DNA from: Arcobacter acticola
GTDB taxonomy: Bacteria > Campylobacterota > Campylobacteria > Campylobacterales > Arcobacteraceae
Direction of reading: 5' to 3'
DNA length: 64,000 bases
NCBI RefSeq assembly: GCF_013177675.1
Contig: NZ_CP042652.1
Span: forward strand, 868,001-932,000
Shown: one piece after another, positions 39,460-49,091 of the stretch
Layout: every line of letters starts with the position of its first letter
How positions within the stretch are numbered: position 1 is the first letter of the stretch
Program-made: the position numbers and the translations under genes
The notes under the pieces: model-generated
Seen by the model: the letters and a program-made list of their open reading frames with translations, nothing else
What the model was told of the DNA's origin: nothing
Database searches by the model: none

Positions 39460-40434
39460 CTAAAATTTAACTATAAAAGCGTTTGTAACACTTAGTTTTT
39501 CTTTTATAGCATCCATATCTTGATTTGCTGCTGCTCTTGAAGAATAAGGGCCTATTAAAACTTTATTGTATAAAGTTCCTTTTATTTCTGTTTGATATAT
39601 TTTATATTTAAACTTCTCATTTCTAATTGTATTAATATAACTATCAGATGGTTTTTTAGAAAAAGCACCTATTTGTACAAAATAGCCTTTTGTCATATCA
39701 GAAGATGAAGTTTCAGCTACATATTTACTTGCTTTTTTTTCTTCTACTTTTCTTTCAACAACTTTTTCTTTTTGAACAGGTTCTTTTTTAGTTACTTTTT
39801 CAACAACTTTTTCTTTTTGAACAGCTTTCTTTTCTTCTATTTTTTTAATAGTCTCATCTAAAGCTTCATTTGTAATACCACTTGGTGCTTCATCTTGTTG
39901 AATAGTTTCATTACCTTCTAAAGTATTTGCAGTAGTTTGTTGAGCATTTTCAGTTGTTTTTGCAATTTCAGGAACCATTGGTGCTGAAGAATCTTTTTTT
40001 ACTCTTTCATTAATGATTTTTTGGAAATTTTCTTCAATATTGCTATTTTCAGATAATTTTTTAATCTCATTAGAGTTTGCATTATTAGAAGTAAATTGAT
40101 CTTCTTTTGTTGTATCACCTGATAAAAGACGAATAATAATAATTGTTAATAAAAATAAAACAACAAGAACAATACCTAAAATTAGGTATTTTTTCTTATT
40201 TTCTTCATTTGAATTGTTTGATGAACCTAACATAATATTGTTAAGTTCATGATCATTCATTTCCACGTCATTATCAACTTCATTAGCAGTATTGTTAATG
40301 CTTCTTGATAGAATTACAGGTTCATCTTGTATTGACATTTCCACTTCTTCAAGTTCATTTAATTTTCGTTCAAGTTCTTCACGCTCTTGTTGAAGCTGAA
40401 CCTTTTTTATGAACTCTTCGCCTTTTATTTGCAT
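39460..40434 (-). CDS. SPOR-domain membrane protein
   Basis: A 324-residue bitopic protein. A cytoplasmic N-terminus includes a coiled coil (residues 10-35), then comes a membrane helix at about 83-103 and a low-complexity periplasmic linker with VQKEKVVE repeated twice. The C-terminal SPOR domain (about 248-324) starts GYFVQIGAFSKKPSD and ends NAFIVKF. SPOR domains bind glycan strands lacking stem peptides at the division septum. This fits with the amidase elsewhere in the window, though the link is inference. It sits next to glyA, as in C. jejuni. Confidence 0.85.
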   Translation of the reverse strand: MQIKGEEFIKKVQLQQEREELERKLNELEEVEMSIQDEPVILSRSINNTANEVDNDVEMNDHELNNIMLGSSNNSNEENKKKYLILGIVLVVLFLLTIIIIRLLSGDTTKEDQFTSNNANSNEIKKLSENSNIEENFQKIINERVKKDSSAPMVPEIAKTTENAQQTTANTLEGNETIQQDEAPSGITNEALDETIKKIEEKKAVQKEKVVEKVTKKEPVQKEKVVERKVEEKKASKYVAETSSSDMTKGYFVQIGAFSKKPSDSYINTIRNEKFKYKIYQTEIKGTLYNKVLIGPYSSRAAANQDMDAIKEKLSVTNAFIVKF

Positions 40435-40460
40435 AACTTATCCTTAATTATTTAGAAATA

Positions 40461-41723
40461 CTAGTAAGTTGATTGAGTATAAACAACAAAATTTCCTGCT
40501 AATTCTTCTAGCTCTTTATTTATTTTTGCATGTAAAGCTGAATCTTCAATATTATCTAAAACATCACAAATTTTATTTGCAATAATTTCAAACTCTTTTT
40601 CTTTCATACCACGTGCAGTTAAAGCTGGAGATCCAATTCTAATACCTGAAGTAACGAATGGACTTCTAGTTTCTCCTGGAACTGTATTTTTATTTACTGT
40701 AATTCCTGCATTTCCTAAAGCTGCATCTGCATCTTTACCTGAAAATGGTTTATTTAAGAAAGATACTAATACAAGGTGATTATCTGTTCCATCTGAAACG
40801 ATATCGTATCCTCTTTTCATTAGAACTTCTCCAAGTACTTTTGCATTTGCTTTTACTTGTTTTGCATAAACTTTCCATGAAGGATCTAAAATCTCTTTAA
40901 ATGCAACTGCTTTTGCAGCGATTACATGAACAAGTGGTCCACCTTGTAATCCTGGGAAAATTGCAGAATTGATTTTTTTAGCGATTTCTTCATTATTTGT
41001 CATAATCATACCACCTCTTGGACCTCTTAAAGTCTTGTGAGTAGTAGTTGTAACAACATCTGCATAAGGGAATGGACTCATATGCTCACCAGCAGCAACA
41101 AGTCCTGCAATGTGTGCAATATCAGCGAATAAAATAGCACCAACAGCATCAGCTATTTCTCTAAATTTAGAGAAATCAATTTCTCTTGCGTATGCACTAG
41201 CTCCACAAACTATAATTTTAGGTTGACAAACTTTTGCAATTTCCATTACTTTTTCATAGTCAATTCTTCCATCTAATTCTACACCATAATAAAATGCAGA
41301 GTAGTTTTTACCAGAGAATGAAGGCTTGCTCCCATGAGTTAAGTGTCCACCATGAGATAAATCCATACCTAAAAGTTTGTCTCCTGCATTTAATAATGCA
41401 GCATAAACAGCACCATTTGCTTGGCTTCCAGAATGTGGTTGAACATTTGCGTAAGAACAACCAAAGATTTCGCAAGCTCTGTCAATTGCTAATTGCTCAA
41501 CTTGGTCAGCAAATTCACATCCACCATAATATCTTTTATAAGGATAACCCTCAGCATATTTATTTGTAAATACTGAACCCATAGCTTGCATTACTGCAGG
41601 ACTTGTAAAGTTTTCACTTGCAATCATTTCTAAGTGATTAGTTTGTCTTTTTAACTCATTTTCAATTATTGAAAAAACTTCATTATCTGCTTGCTCTAAA
41701 TTTGCATTTGATAAAAAACTCAT
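40461..41723 (-). CDS. glyA: Serine hydroxymethyltransferase
   Basis: A 420-residue PLP enzyme converting serine and tetrahydrofolate to glycine and methylene-THF. [18 protein letters not shown], the substrate region [16 protein letters not shown], and the PLP lysine in [16 protein letters not shown] are intact. It shares the one-carbon pathway with FolD. It follows lysS after an 84-base gap that carries its own ribosome site (AGGAGA). Gene order with lysS is typical for Campylobacterota. Confidence 0.98.
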   Translation of the reverse strand: MSFLSNANLEQADNEVFSIIENELKRQTNHLEMIASENFTSPAVMQAMGSVFTNKYAEGYPYKRYYGGCEFADQVEQLAIDRACEIFGCSYANVQPHSGSQANGAVYAALLNAGDKLLGMDLSHGGHLTHGSKPSFSGKNYSAFYYGVELDGRIDYEKVMEIAKVCQPKIIVCGASAYAREIDFSKFREIADAVGAILFADIAHIAGLVAAGEHMSPFPYADVVTTTTHKTLRGPRGGMIMTNNEEIAKKINSAIFPGLQGGPLVHVIAAKAVAFKEILDPSWKVYAKQVKANAKVLGEVLMKRGYDIVSDGTDNHLVLVSFLNKPFSGKDADAALGNAGITVNKNTVPGETRSPFVTSGIRIGSPALTARGMKEKEFEIIANKICDVLDNIEDSALHAKINKELEELAGNFVVYTQSTY

Positions 41724-41807
41724 ATCTATTCTCCTTGGACTTTTTAATTTAATTTTTAATTTTTATTATGTTTTATTTTTACTTAAAAAGTGAATAATTT
41801 CACTCTT

Positions 41808-43325
41808 TTACACTTCTTCATCAAGAAGATTAATTTCTTGTTTAATTGGTTTCATTGCTGGGAAAAGTAATACATCTCTAATTGAGTGCTCATTTGTAAG
41901 CATCATTACTAATCTATCAATACCAATACCTTGACCTGCTGTTGGAGCCATTCCATAAGATAGAGCATTTACAAAATCCTCATCCATTTCATGTGCTTCA
42001 TCATCTCCACCACACTCTTTTGCTTCCATTTGACCTTCAAATCTTTGAAGTTGATCAAGGGGATCATTTAACTCAGAGAATGCATTTGCAATTTCTTTTC
42101 CTGCTATAAATAACTCAAATCTATCAGTTAAATGAGGTTTTTCATCATTTCTTCTAGCAAGTGGAGAAATTTCAACTGGATATTCAGTGATAAATGTTGG
42201 ATTTATAAGTTTTGCTTCAACATATTCATCAAATAACTCACCTTGAAGTTGTCCAATGTTCATTTTAGCATTTACTTCTAATTTATTTTCTTTCATAAAT
42301 GCAATAATTTTATCTTTATCTTCAACAATATCAGCAGGAACTCCACCGATTTCTACTAAAGATTGAATTAATGGAATTTCAGTGAAGTTACTAAAATCAA
42401 TTTTTAGTTCACCATATGGTAAAACAGTTGGTAATTCTAAATGTTCAAATAAGTACTCAAAATACTCTTTTGTTAGAACAATTAAATCTTTATAAGTTTT
42501 ATAAGCCCAATAAAATTCAATAGATGTAAATTCAGGATTATGAGTTGCATCCATTCCTTCATTTCTAAAACATCTATTTATTTCAAATACAGCTTCAAAT
42601 CCACCAACAATACATCTTTTTAAATATAACTCAGGTGCAATTCTTAAAAATCTATCAATTCCTAAAGCGTTATGATGAGTAACAAAAGGTTTTGCATTTG
42701 CTCCACCTGCGATTGGATGCATCATTGGAGTTTCTACTTCTAAGAAACCTTTATCTTCAAAAAATCTTCTTGTTAATGAAATAACTTTTGATCTAATATG
42801 AAAAGTTTTTCGAACTTCAGAATTCATAATTAAATCTAAATATCTTTGTCTATATCTTAACTCTTTATCTTGAATACCATGGAATTTTTCAGGTAATGGA
42901 GAAATAGCTTTTGTTAAAATTTTTAAATTGTCAGCGTGTAATGAAAGTTCACCATGTCCTGTAACAAAAGGATAACCAGAAACTTCAATAATATCACCAA
43001 CTTCAATATTTTTCTTAAAAATATCGTTATAAAAACCTTCTGGTAAATTATCACGTGCCACATAAATTTGAAGCATTCCGCTTTCATCTTCTATTTTAAG
43101 AAAAGATGCTTTTCCCATTAATCTAAAAAGTTTTATTCTTCCAGCAACTGTGTAAGTTCTGCTTGCATCTCTTTTTTCTTCTGTATGTGCAATATCACTA
43201 TTTACATTTAAAAATTTTGCGATTGTACTATTTCTTGCGCTTTCATTTGAATATGGATTAATTCCAACTTCTCTTAGTTTTTCTGCTTTTTCTATTCTTT
43301 GTTGTATATATGTATTTTCGAACAA
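41808..43325 (-). CDS. lysS: Lysyl-tRNA synthetase, class II
   Basis: A 505-residue class II synthetase charging tRNA-Lys. An N-terminal OB-fold anticodon-binding domain (about 60-150) precedes the catalytic core. Motif 2 is in [24 protein letters not shown]-like order (residue block near 250-270), and motif 3 ends with [18 protein letters not shown]- and [18 protein letters not shown]-type segments are as in bacterial LysS. It follows the CvpA gene after 12 bases. Confidence 0.97.
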   Translation of the reverse strand: MFENTYIQQRIEKAEKLREVGINPYSNESARNSTIAKFLNVNSDIAHTEEKRDASRTYTVAGRIKLFRLMGKASFLKIEDESGMLQIYVARDNLPEGFYNDIFKKNIEVGDIIEVSGYPFVTGHGELSLHADNLKILTKAISPLPEKFHGIQDKELRYRQRYLDLIMNSEVRKTFHIRSKVISLTRRFFEDKGFLEVETPMMHPIAGGANAKPFVTHHNALGIDRFLRIAPELYLKRCIVGGFEAVFEINRCFRNEGMDATHNPEFTSIEFYWAYKTYKDLIVLTKEYFEYLFEHLELPTVLPYGELKIDFSNFTEIPLIQSLVEIGGVPADIVEDKDKIIAFMKENKLEVNAKMNIGQLQGELFDEYVEAKLINPTFITEYPVEISPLARRNDEKPHLTDRFELFIAGKEIANAFSELNDPLDQLQRFEGQMEAKECGGDDEAHEMDEDFVNALSYGMAPTAGQGIGIDRLVMMLTNEHSIRDVLLFPAMKPIKQEINLLDEEV

Positions 43326-43337
43326 TATTAAATTCCT

Positions 43338-44078
43338 TTATTTATTTTCTTCTGGTTTGTTTGCGATACTTTTAAATTTTTCTTTTACAGAATTTATTTG
43401 TCCAGCAGTTTCATTTGTTGTTTCTTGAATTTGTTCTTCAACTCTTTGTACAACTTCTTCTTCTACTGCATCTTTTACACCATCTAGTGTTGAATCAACT
43501 CCATCTTTTATATTATTTGTAGTATCTCCAATTACAGCGGCTGTAGTGCCTTTAGCATTATCAACAGCTTTGTCAATACTATTTGTTATTGTTGTTGTAT
43601 CAAGTTTGATAATATATGAACCTACACTTATTAAATGAGGCATTACAACTGAATTAGCAAATTTTTCGTCTATAACTTTTTTGAAAGATTGTACTTGGTA
43701 AAGGGCATAAGCAATAACAGAAAATATTAAAAATATTTTTGCAGCACCAAATATAAATCCAAAAATTCTATCAACAATCCCTAATCCACTTGCTGCAAAT
43801 ATTTTACTAACTATCACACCTGCACTATAAACCACAAGCCAAACAGCAACTAATGCAGTTACAAAACCGATTAATTTTATTGTTGCTTCGTTTTCAAGAA
43901 CTAAGATAGGAGCTATTAAATCACCAATCTCTTTTGAAATTCTAGATGCTACAAATATTGCACCGATGATTCCAATAATGCCAAATACTTCTTTTATTAA
44001 TCCCCTAAAAAGACCTTTTAGTCCCAAAATTAGAGTAATACTAAGTATTATTAAATCAAAAATAGCAAAATCTTGCAT
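43338..44078 (-). CDS. CvpA family membrane protein
   Basis: A 246-residue protein. The first ~160 residues match the CvpA/colicin V production family, with four membrane helices and the conserved opening FDLIILSITLILGLKGLFRG. The last ~85 residues are a soluble, helical, charged tail longer than usual (QRVEEQIQETTNETAGQ region). The function of CvpA proteins is not settled; some affect envelope homeostasis. First gene of the cvpA-lysS-glyA block. Confidence 0.83.
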   Translation of the reverse strand: MQDFAIFDLIILSITLILGLKGLFRGLIKEVFGIIGIIGAIFVASRISKEIGDLIAPILVLENEATIKLIGFVTALVAVWLVVYSAGVIVSKIFAASGLGIVDRIFGFIFGAAKIFLIFSVIAYALYQVQSFKKVIDEKFANSVVMPHLISVGSYIIKLDTTTITNSIDKAVDNAKGTTAAVIGDTTNNIKDGVDSTLDGVKDAVEEEVVQRVEEQIQETTNETAGQINSVKEKFKSIANKPEENK

Positions 44079-44252
44079 AAAAATCCTTTTCTTATAATGC
44101 GTGCATTGTATCTAATATTTTCAAAATAAAACTTTAATTTAAAATCAATTTTTTATCAAATTAAAATTTAAACATTATATTAAGTTACTTTTTTATTTAT
44201 GAAGGCTAAATAATTCACTTGAATTTAATATATATTACAATAAAATTTCCCC

Positions 44253-45314
44253 ATGATAAAAAGATACCCAACAAAACAAATATTCGTCGGAAACGTACCA
44301 ATTGGAGGAGATGCTCCAATCCCCGTACAATCAATGACATTTACAAAAACATCTAATGTAAAAGCTACGGTTGAGCAAATTACAGCTTTACATTTTGCAG
44401 GTGCTGATATAGTAAGAGTTGCTGTTCCAAATATGGAAGCAGCGTTAGCATTAAAAGAAATTAAATCACAAGTTGATTTACCACTTGTAGCAGATATTCA
44501 TTTTCATTATAAATTAGCTTTAATTGCTGCCCAAGTTGTAGATTGTATTAGAATTAATCCAGGAAATATTGGAGATAAAAAAAGAGTTCAAGAAGTTGTT
44601 AAGGCTTGCCAAGAGCGAAATATACCTATTAGAATTGGAGTAAATTCAGGGTCGCTTGAAAAACAATTTGAAGATAAATATGGACAAACACCACAAGGAA
44701 TGGTTGCAAGTGCAGATTATAATATAAAATATCTTGAGGACTTAGGTTTTACAAATATGAAAATATCACTAAAAGCTAGTGATGTTCAAAGAACTGTAGA
44801 AGCATATAGAACTTTAAGACCTATGAATAATTATCCATTTCACTTAGGAGTTACAGAAGCTGGAACTCAATTTCACTCAACTATAAAATCATCTATTGCA
44901 TTAGGTTCACTTTTACTTGATGGAATAGGAGATACACTTAGAGTTTCAATGACAGGTGAGCTTGAAGAAGAGATAAAAGTTGGAAAAGCAATACTAAAAG
45001 ATGTAGGAATTGCAAAAGAGGGCTTAAATATCGTTTCTTGTCCAACTTGTGGAAGAATTGAAGCTGATTTAGTAAGTGCAGTTGCTGAAATCGAAAAAAG
45101 AACATCACATATAAAAACACCACTTGATGTTTCAGTTATGGGATGTGTTGTAAATGCAATCGGAGAAGCAAAATCAGCAGATGTTGCAATCGCTTTTGGA
45201 AAAGGTTCTGGTCTTGTTATGAAAAGAGGCGAGATTATAGCTAAGCTTTCAGGAGATGCTTTGATAAATAGATTTATTGAAGAAGTAGAATTTGAAGCTA
45301 AAAAAATAAAATAA
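44253..45314 (+). CDS. ispG: HMB-PP synthase (IspG/GcpE)
   Basis: A 353-residue iron-sulfur enzyme converting ME-cPP to HMB-PP in the non-mevalonate isoprenoid pathway. The N-terminal TIM-barrel part starts [20 protein letters not shown] and contains [13 protein letters not shown]. The [4Fe-4S] cysteines lie in [13 protein letters not shown] and [12 protein letters not shown]. Compact bacterial form. It is divergent from cvpA across a 174-base gap with promoters for both. A strong hairpin follows. Confidence 0.97.
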   Translation: MIKRYPTKQIFVGNVPIGGDAPIPVQSMTFTKTSNVKATVEQITALHFAGADIVRVAVPNMEAALALKEIKSQVDLPLVADIHFHYKLALIAAQVVDCIRINPGNIGDKKRVQEVVKACQERNIPIRIGVNSGSLEKQFEDKYGQTPQGMVASADYNIKYLEDLGFTNMKISLKASDVQRTVEAYRTLRPMNNYPFHLGVTEAGTQFHSTIKSSIALGSLLLDGIGDTLRVSMTGELEEEIKVGKAILKDVGIAKEGLNIVSCPTCGRIEADLVSAVAEIEKRTSHIKTPLDVSVMGCVVNAIGEAKSADVAIAFGKGSGLVMKRGEIIAKLSGDALINRFIEEVEFEAKKIK

Positions 45315-45323
45315 ATTTTAAAA

Positions 45324-45358
45324 TTAGAATAGAGAATAATTTGTATTTTCTATTCTAA
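45324..45358 (+). terminator. Terminator after ispG
   Basis: A 15-bp stem with one G-T pair (TTAGAATAGAGAATA against its partner) and a 5-base loop, about 10 bases after the ispG stop and before dnaB. Confidence 0.7.
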
Positions 45359-45488
45359 AAACTCTTCCTTTTATCTCACTATTATGATAGATCTTCAGAT
45401 TACTTAAGTATTTTATTTTTACTATTATATTTTATTAGCTACTAACTTGATTTCAGATAAAGTGTCATTCTTAAAAATTGGAGAATAA

Positions 45489-47573
45489 ATGGATAGTGTT
45501 TACAGTATAAATATAGAAAGAGCAGTTTTAAGTTCGATACTTTTTAATCCTGAAGAATTAGAGGATGTATTAGGAGTATTAAAACCAAAAGACTTTTATC
45601 TTCCTGCTCATAAAAAAATATTTGAAGTAATGGTAAAACTTCATAATGATGATATGCCAATAGATGAAGAATTTATTAAAAAAAGATTAGATTCTAAAGA
45701 CGTAGATGATTCTATTTTATTAGAAATACTTTCAGCAAACCCAATTACAAATACCCTAGCATATGTTAGAGAAATAAAAGATGGTTCTGTAAAAAGAGAA
45801 CTAGCAACTCTTGCTACAACTATAAAAAAAGTAGCGATCGAAGAAGAGATGAGTGCAAATGAAGCCCTTGATACTATTCAAGGAGAGCTTTATAAAATCT
45901 CAACAGATTCAGCAACATCTGAACTAAAAGATATGCATGTAATCACCAATGACACTCTTTCATATATAGAAAGAATGAAAAAATTAGGAAATAAACACCT
46001 AATAGGTGAAACAACAGGATTTGAAGCCCTAGATAGAAGAACAACAGGATTTAATGAAGGGGATTTGATTATTATTGCAGCAAGACCGGCGATGGGTAAA
46101 TGTCTTGGTCGTGGAACAAAAGTAGTGATGTTTGATGGAACTTTAAAAAATGTTGAAGATGTAAAAATAGGTGATAAACTAATGGGTGATGACTCAAAGC
46201 CTAGAAATGTGTTATCAACAACATCTGGGCGTGAGCAAATGTATTGGATTCGACAAAATAAAAGTATTGATTATCGTGTTAATGAATCTCATATTTTGTC
46301 TTTAAAAAGAAGTAGAACTGAAGGTCCACATAAAAATGGAGATATATTAAATATAAATGTAAAAGAATTTTTAGAAAAATCACCTAAATTTAAAAGCAAT
46401 TATAAGGGATATAAAGTTTCTGTTGAGTTTGAAAATGAAAATTTATCAGTTTTAAAAAGAGAAGAAGAATTAAATTTCTTCATTGATAATAATTCTACTA
46501 CAGTAAAAGATTATATTATTTTTGATGAAAATTTAGATGAGACAGGAAAAATCAAATTTCTAGCAGATTCTTTAGGTTATATAACGTATTTTGAGAATAA
46601 AAAATTATATATATCAAAATCTAAACAAGATGTTAATTTACTTGAAATAAAAATTGAAAAAGACATAGTAGATGAATATTTTGGTTTTGAAATAGATGGT
46701 AATAAACTTTTTTTACTAGAAGATATGACAGTAACTCATAATACCGCACTTGTTTTGAATATGGCTTTGAAAAATGTTGAAAATGGAAAAGGTGTAATAT
46801 TCTTTTCTTTAGAGATGCCAGCGGAACAACTAATGCTAAGAATGCTTTCTGCAAAAACTTCTATTCCTTTACAAAATCTTAGAAAAGGTGATATGGATGA
46901 TAACCAATGGTCAAATCTTAGCTCTGCTTTTGATGATTTAAATACAAAGAAACTATTTGTTGATGATGGTGGAAGTATAAATATTAATCAGCTTCGTGCT
47001 AGGGTGCGAAAACTTGCACAAAATGAAGCAAATAATATAAAACTTGTAATTATTGATTATCTTCAACTAATGCAAGGAACTGGAAACAAAGATAGACACC
47101 AAGAGGTTTCTGATATTTCAAGGGGTTTAAAAATGCTTGCCAGGGAGATGAAAATTCCTATTATTGCACTTTCTCAGTTGAATAGGGGACTTGAAAATAG
47201 ACCTGATAAAAGACCTATGCTTTCAGATCTAAGGGAATCAGGAGCTATCGAGCAAGATGCGGATATTATAATGTTTGTTTATAGGGATGATGTTTATAAA
47301 GAAAGAGATGAAGCAAGAAAAGAAAAAGAAGCCAAAGACAAAGGTGAAGATTATAAATCAAAATTTATAAATAAACCAGAAGAAGAAGCAGAAGTAATCA
47401 TAGGAAAACAAAGAAATGGACCTATTGGTACTGTAAAACTGAACTTCCAAAAAGCTCTTACTAGATTTGTGGATAAAGAACATGATAATAGCTCTAGTCC
47501 TATTGAAGTGATATTTGAAAACGTTGCTGATAGTGAAAGAGAAACAAATATAGATATTCCGGATATTTTGTAA
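45489..47573 (+). CDS. dnaB: Replicative DNA helicase DnaB with intein
   Basis: A 694-residue precursor. Removing residues 205-418 leaves a 480-residue DnaB of normal length. The N-terminal domain opens NIERAVLSSILFNPEELEDV. The RecA-like domain has Walker A split by the intein (ARPAMGK before, TALVLNM after), Walker B in LVIIDYLQLM, and the SQLNRGLENRPDKRP, LRESGAIEQDADIIMFVYR motifs. DnaB unwinds the chromosome at the fork as a hexamer. The intein must be spliced out because it interrupts the ATP-binding loop. GGAG ribosome site is at a good distance. Confidence 0.97.
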   Translation: MDSVYSINIERAVLSSILFNPEELEDVLGVLKPKDFYLPAHKKIFEVMVKLHNDDMPIDEEFIKKRLDSKDVDDSILLEILSANPITNTLAYVREIKDGSVKRELATLATTIKKVAIEEEMSANEALDTIQGELYKISTDSATSELKDMHVITNDTLSYIERMKKLGNKHLIGETTGFEALDRRTTGFNEGDLIIIAARPAMGKCLGRGTKVVMFDGTLKNVEDVKIGDKLMGDDSKPRNVLSTTSGREQMYWIRQNKSIDYRVNESHILSLKRSRTEGPHKNGDILNINVKEFLEKSPKFKSNYKGYKVSVEFENENLSVLKREEELNFFIDNNSTTVKDYIIFDENLDETGKIKFLADSLGYITYFENKKLYISKSKQDVNLLEIKIEKDIVDEYFGFEIDGNKLFLLEDMTVTHNTALVLNMALKNVENGKGVIFFSLEMPAEQLMLRMLSAKTSIPLQNLRKGDMDDNQWSNLSSAFDDLNTKKLFVDDGGSININQLRARVRKLAQNEANNIKLVIIDYLQLMQGTGNKDRHQEVSDISRGLKMLAREMKIPIIALSQLNRGLENRPDKRPMLSDLRESGAIEQDADIIMFVYRDDVYKERDEARKEKEAKDKGEDYKSKFINKPEEEAEVIIGKQRNGPIGTVKLNFQKALTRFVDKEHDNSSSPIEVIFENVADSERETNIDIPDIL
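46101..46742 (+). other. Mini-intein in DnaB Walker A (residues 205-418)
   Basis: A 214-residue in-frame element. It begins at Cys205 (CLGRGTKVVMFDGTLKNVED, block A with Hint fold) and has a block B YRVNESHILSL with the catalytic His. Block F/G is FGFEIDGNKLFLLEDMTVTHN, ending His-Asn (N418) before the extein Thr419. All splicing residues are present. The middle ~130 residues hold no clear LAGLIDADG motifs. KFLADSLGYITYF resembles a decayed endonuclease segment, so homing activity is probably lost. Confidence 0.9.
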
Positions 47574-47598
47574 TTCTTAAATAGATTGCAGTTTTTGA

Positions 47599-47604
47599 TA
47601 TAAT
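47599..47604 (+). promoter_or_regulatory. Probable -10 box of the first MNT gene
   Basis: TATAAT 24 bases before the ATG at 47628, consistent with a short leader and an independent promoter after dnaB. Confidence 0.45.
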
Positions 47605-47627
47605 AAACAAAAATATAGGAGAAATAA

Positions 47628-47912
47628 ATGAGACTTTCTGAAAAACAAATCAAAGTTTTAAAAGACAAACTTAATTCTATTTCTTCAAGTGCAAAACTAT
47701 ATTTATTTGGAAGTCGTGTTGATGATACAAAAAAAGGTGGAGATATTGATTTATTGGTTGTCTCAAAAGAAGTAACAAAAAAAGATCTTAGATTACTAAG
47801 AATAGATTTTTTTGATCATTTCGAAGAACAAAAACTTGATATTGTTTTAGATGATGGAGAATTTAAAAATCCTTTTACAAAGCATATTATTAAAGGAGCT
47901 ATTTTATTATGA
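47628..47912 (+). CDS. MNT-type minimal nucleotidyltransferase (first copy)
   Basis: A 94-residue minimal nucleotidyltransferase. LYLFGSRVDDTKKGGDIDL contains the GS (28-29) and paired catalytic Asp (39, 41), and a third acidic position follows in KLDIVLDDG. Such MntA-type proteins act as antitoxins that add AMP to a HEPN toxin, or as orphan transferases. It is a paralog of the gene at 48807: both open MRLS and share the motif spacing. A GGAG ribosome site precedes the ATG. The adjacent 53-residue frame overlaps by four bases. Confidence 0.83.
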   Translation: MRLSEKQIKVLKDKLNSISSSAKLYLFGSRVDDTKKGGDIDLLVVSKEVTKKDLRLLRIDFFDHFEEQKLDIVLDDGEFKNPFTKHIIKGAILL

Positions 47913-48070
47913 TGAGTGCATTAAAATTGGAATTAAAAAAGAGGACTTTTGAAAATATTGAAGATGAACTCGTTGATATTTTTGATGAAGTTTTAGAATA
48001 TTCAAAAAGATTAATAGAAATAATTAATAATACTTTGAATTATATAAATACTAAATGTGTTAGTGAATAA
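47909..48070 (+). CDS. 53-residue partner ORF after the first MNT gene
   Basis: Begins with ATGATG overlapping the MNT stop (ATGA), with AAAGGAG just upstream. It encodes a helical, charged peptide (MMSALKLELKKRTFENIEDE start). It may be a truncated HEPN-like partner or an unrelated small gene. No R-x4-H-x-Y motif is present, so it would lack HEPN nuclease activity. Translation is plausible from the overlap alone. Confidence 0.45.
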   Translation: MMSALKLELKKRTFENIEDELVDIFDEVLEYSKRLIEIINNTLNYINTKCVSE

Positions 48071-48115
48071 AAAGACAAATCATATATATTCTGAATATTT
48101 TTTGATTTAATATCT

Positions 48116-48168
48116 AAAGTTGTTATTTAGTGATTTTTAGTTAAAATCTTCAACTTTCATGAAAAATA
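48116..48168 (+). repeat. 53-bp repeat, copy 1 (promoter-like position)
   Basis: Shares 48 of 53 bases with 58230-58282, including an identical 25-base core that starts ATTTTTAGTTAAAATC. A TATAAT follows 12 bases downstream at 48181-48186. The second copy is also followed by a -10-like box at nearly the same distance. Confidence 0.7.
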
Positions 48169-48189
48169 CTTAAGAATTGCTATAATATT

Positions 48190-48337
48190 ATTTAACAAAA
48201 TAATTTTGATTAACAACATTTGCTAAAGTGTTGAAATAAAAAGTGAGTTAATAGAATCTCCAACATGGTATGAAGAAGTTTTAGAAGAAAAAATAGCAAA
48301 CGTAAAATATATTTCAAATCGTGAATATGAAAATTAA
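48190..48337 (+). pseudogene. Decayed addiction-module antitoxin
   Basis: The translation of 48242-48337 reads SELIESPTWYEEVLEEKIAN, then NVKYIS, up to a stop. This parallels ESPSWHEDTLKERIEN and KYIS of the intact antitoxin at 53771. An upstream piece in another frame (NKIILINNIC) parallels DRIILMNEIW. So an antitoxin of the same family is present but broken by at least one frameshift and has no start. No toxin remnant was recognised after it. Confidence 0.65.
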
Positions 48338-48361
48338 AATACTTATACTTTAGGACAAATA

Positions 48362-48826
48362 ATGGATATTTATAAAAAATTAGAATTTCATCTACAAGAA
48401 GCACAACTACATATAGATAGGTTAGAAAGTGTTTTAATTACTTTAGAAAAATTATATCCATTGGATAGTAATAAAATTGAAAGTATCTCTGTAGAAAATA
48501 AAGATAAATTAGATGTGTTAGCATTTAGATTTTCAAAACTTCAAGATCTATTGGGAACAAAAATATTTAGAGAATATTTAACTGTTTTACAATATCCTAT
48601 TGAAGATAAAAACTTTTTAGAACTTTTAAAAGAACTAGATAAAGAAAAAATTATTGATATAGATATATGGAGTGAGTTTAGAGGTATTAGAAATAGTATA
48701 TCTCATGATTATCCTTCTGAGGAAGATGAAAAAATAGAAGCTATAAATTATTTGATTAAAAATGTGAAATATCTAATAAGTATTACAAAAAAAATAAAGG
48801 CCTCTTTTGAGACTATCAACAAATGA
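48362..48826 (+). CDS. hepT: HEPN toxin (HepT-like)
   Basis: A 154-residue helical protein. The HEPN RNase motif R-x4-H-x-Y is present as R110, H115 and Y117 (IRNSISHDYP). HepT-type toxins cut RNA. Their tyrosine in this motif is the known target of AMP addition by MntA partners. The MNT gene follows with a 20-base overlap, the standard HepT-MntA layout. The system could act in phage defence or plasmid or island stability, which is inference. Confidence 0.85.
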   Translation: MDIYKKLEFHLQEAQLHIDRLESVLITLEKLYPLDSNKIESISVENKDKLDVLAFRFSKLQDLLGTKIFREYLTVLQYPIEDKNFLELLKELDKEKIIDIDIWSEFRGIRNSISHDYPSEEDEKIEAINYLIKNVKYLISITKKIKASFETINK

Positions 48827-49091
48827 AATTAATCTTATCAAAAATAAAGTAAATATTATTTTTGGAGAAACAATTATATATCTTTTTGGTAGTAGAATAG
48901 ACGATGGTAAAAAAGGTGGAGATATTGATCTATATATCATCTCTGAAGTTAATGAAGATTTATTTAAGAAAAAAATTAAATTGAAAACTATTTTAGAAGA
49001 TTTATTATTTAAACCTGTTGACATAGTAATCGCTAAAGATGAAAATAGACTTATAGAGAAAGAAGCTATGAAGGGAATACGAATTTTATGA
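48807..49091 (+). CDS. mntA: MNT-type nucleotidyltransferase antitoxin (MntA-like), TTG start
   Basis: A 94-residue minimal nucleotidyltransferase: IIYLFGSRIDDGKKGGDIDL with GS at 28-29 and Asp39/Asp41, and PVDIVIAK as the third acidic strand. The start is TTG at 48807. It yields MRLS, the same N-terminus as the paralog at 47628, and AAAGG is six bases upstream. Members of this family inactivate the HEPN toxin by AMP addition. Overlap with the HEPN gene supports co-translation. Confidence 0.85.
   Translation: MRLSTNEINLIKNKVNIIFGETIIYLFGSRIDDGKKGGDIDLYIISEVNEDLFKKKIKLKTILEDLLFKPVDIVIAKDENRLIEKEAMKGIRIL

Noticed and set aside
45489-47573. dnaB as two genes or a frameshifted gene
   Set aside because: The frame is continuous and the extra segment has exact intein boundary residues.
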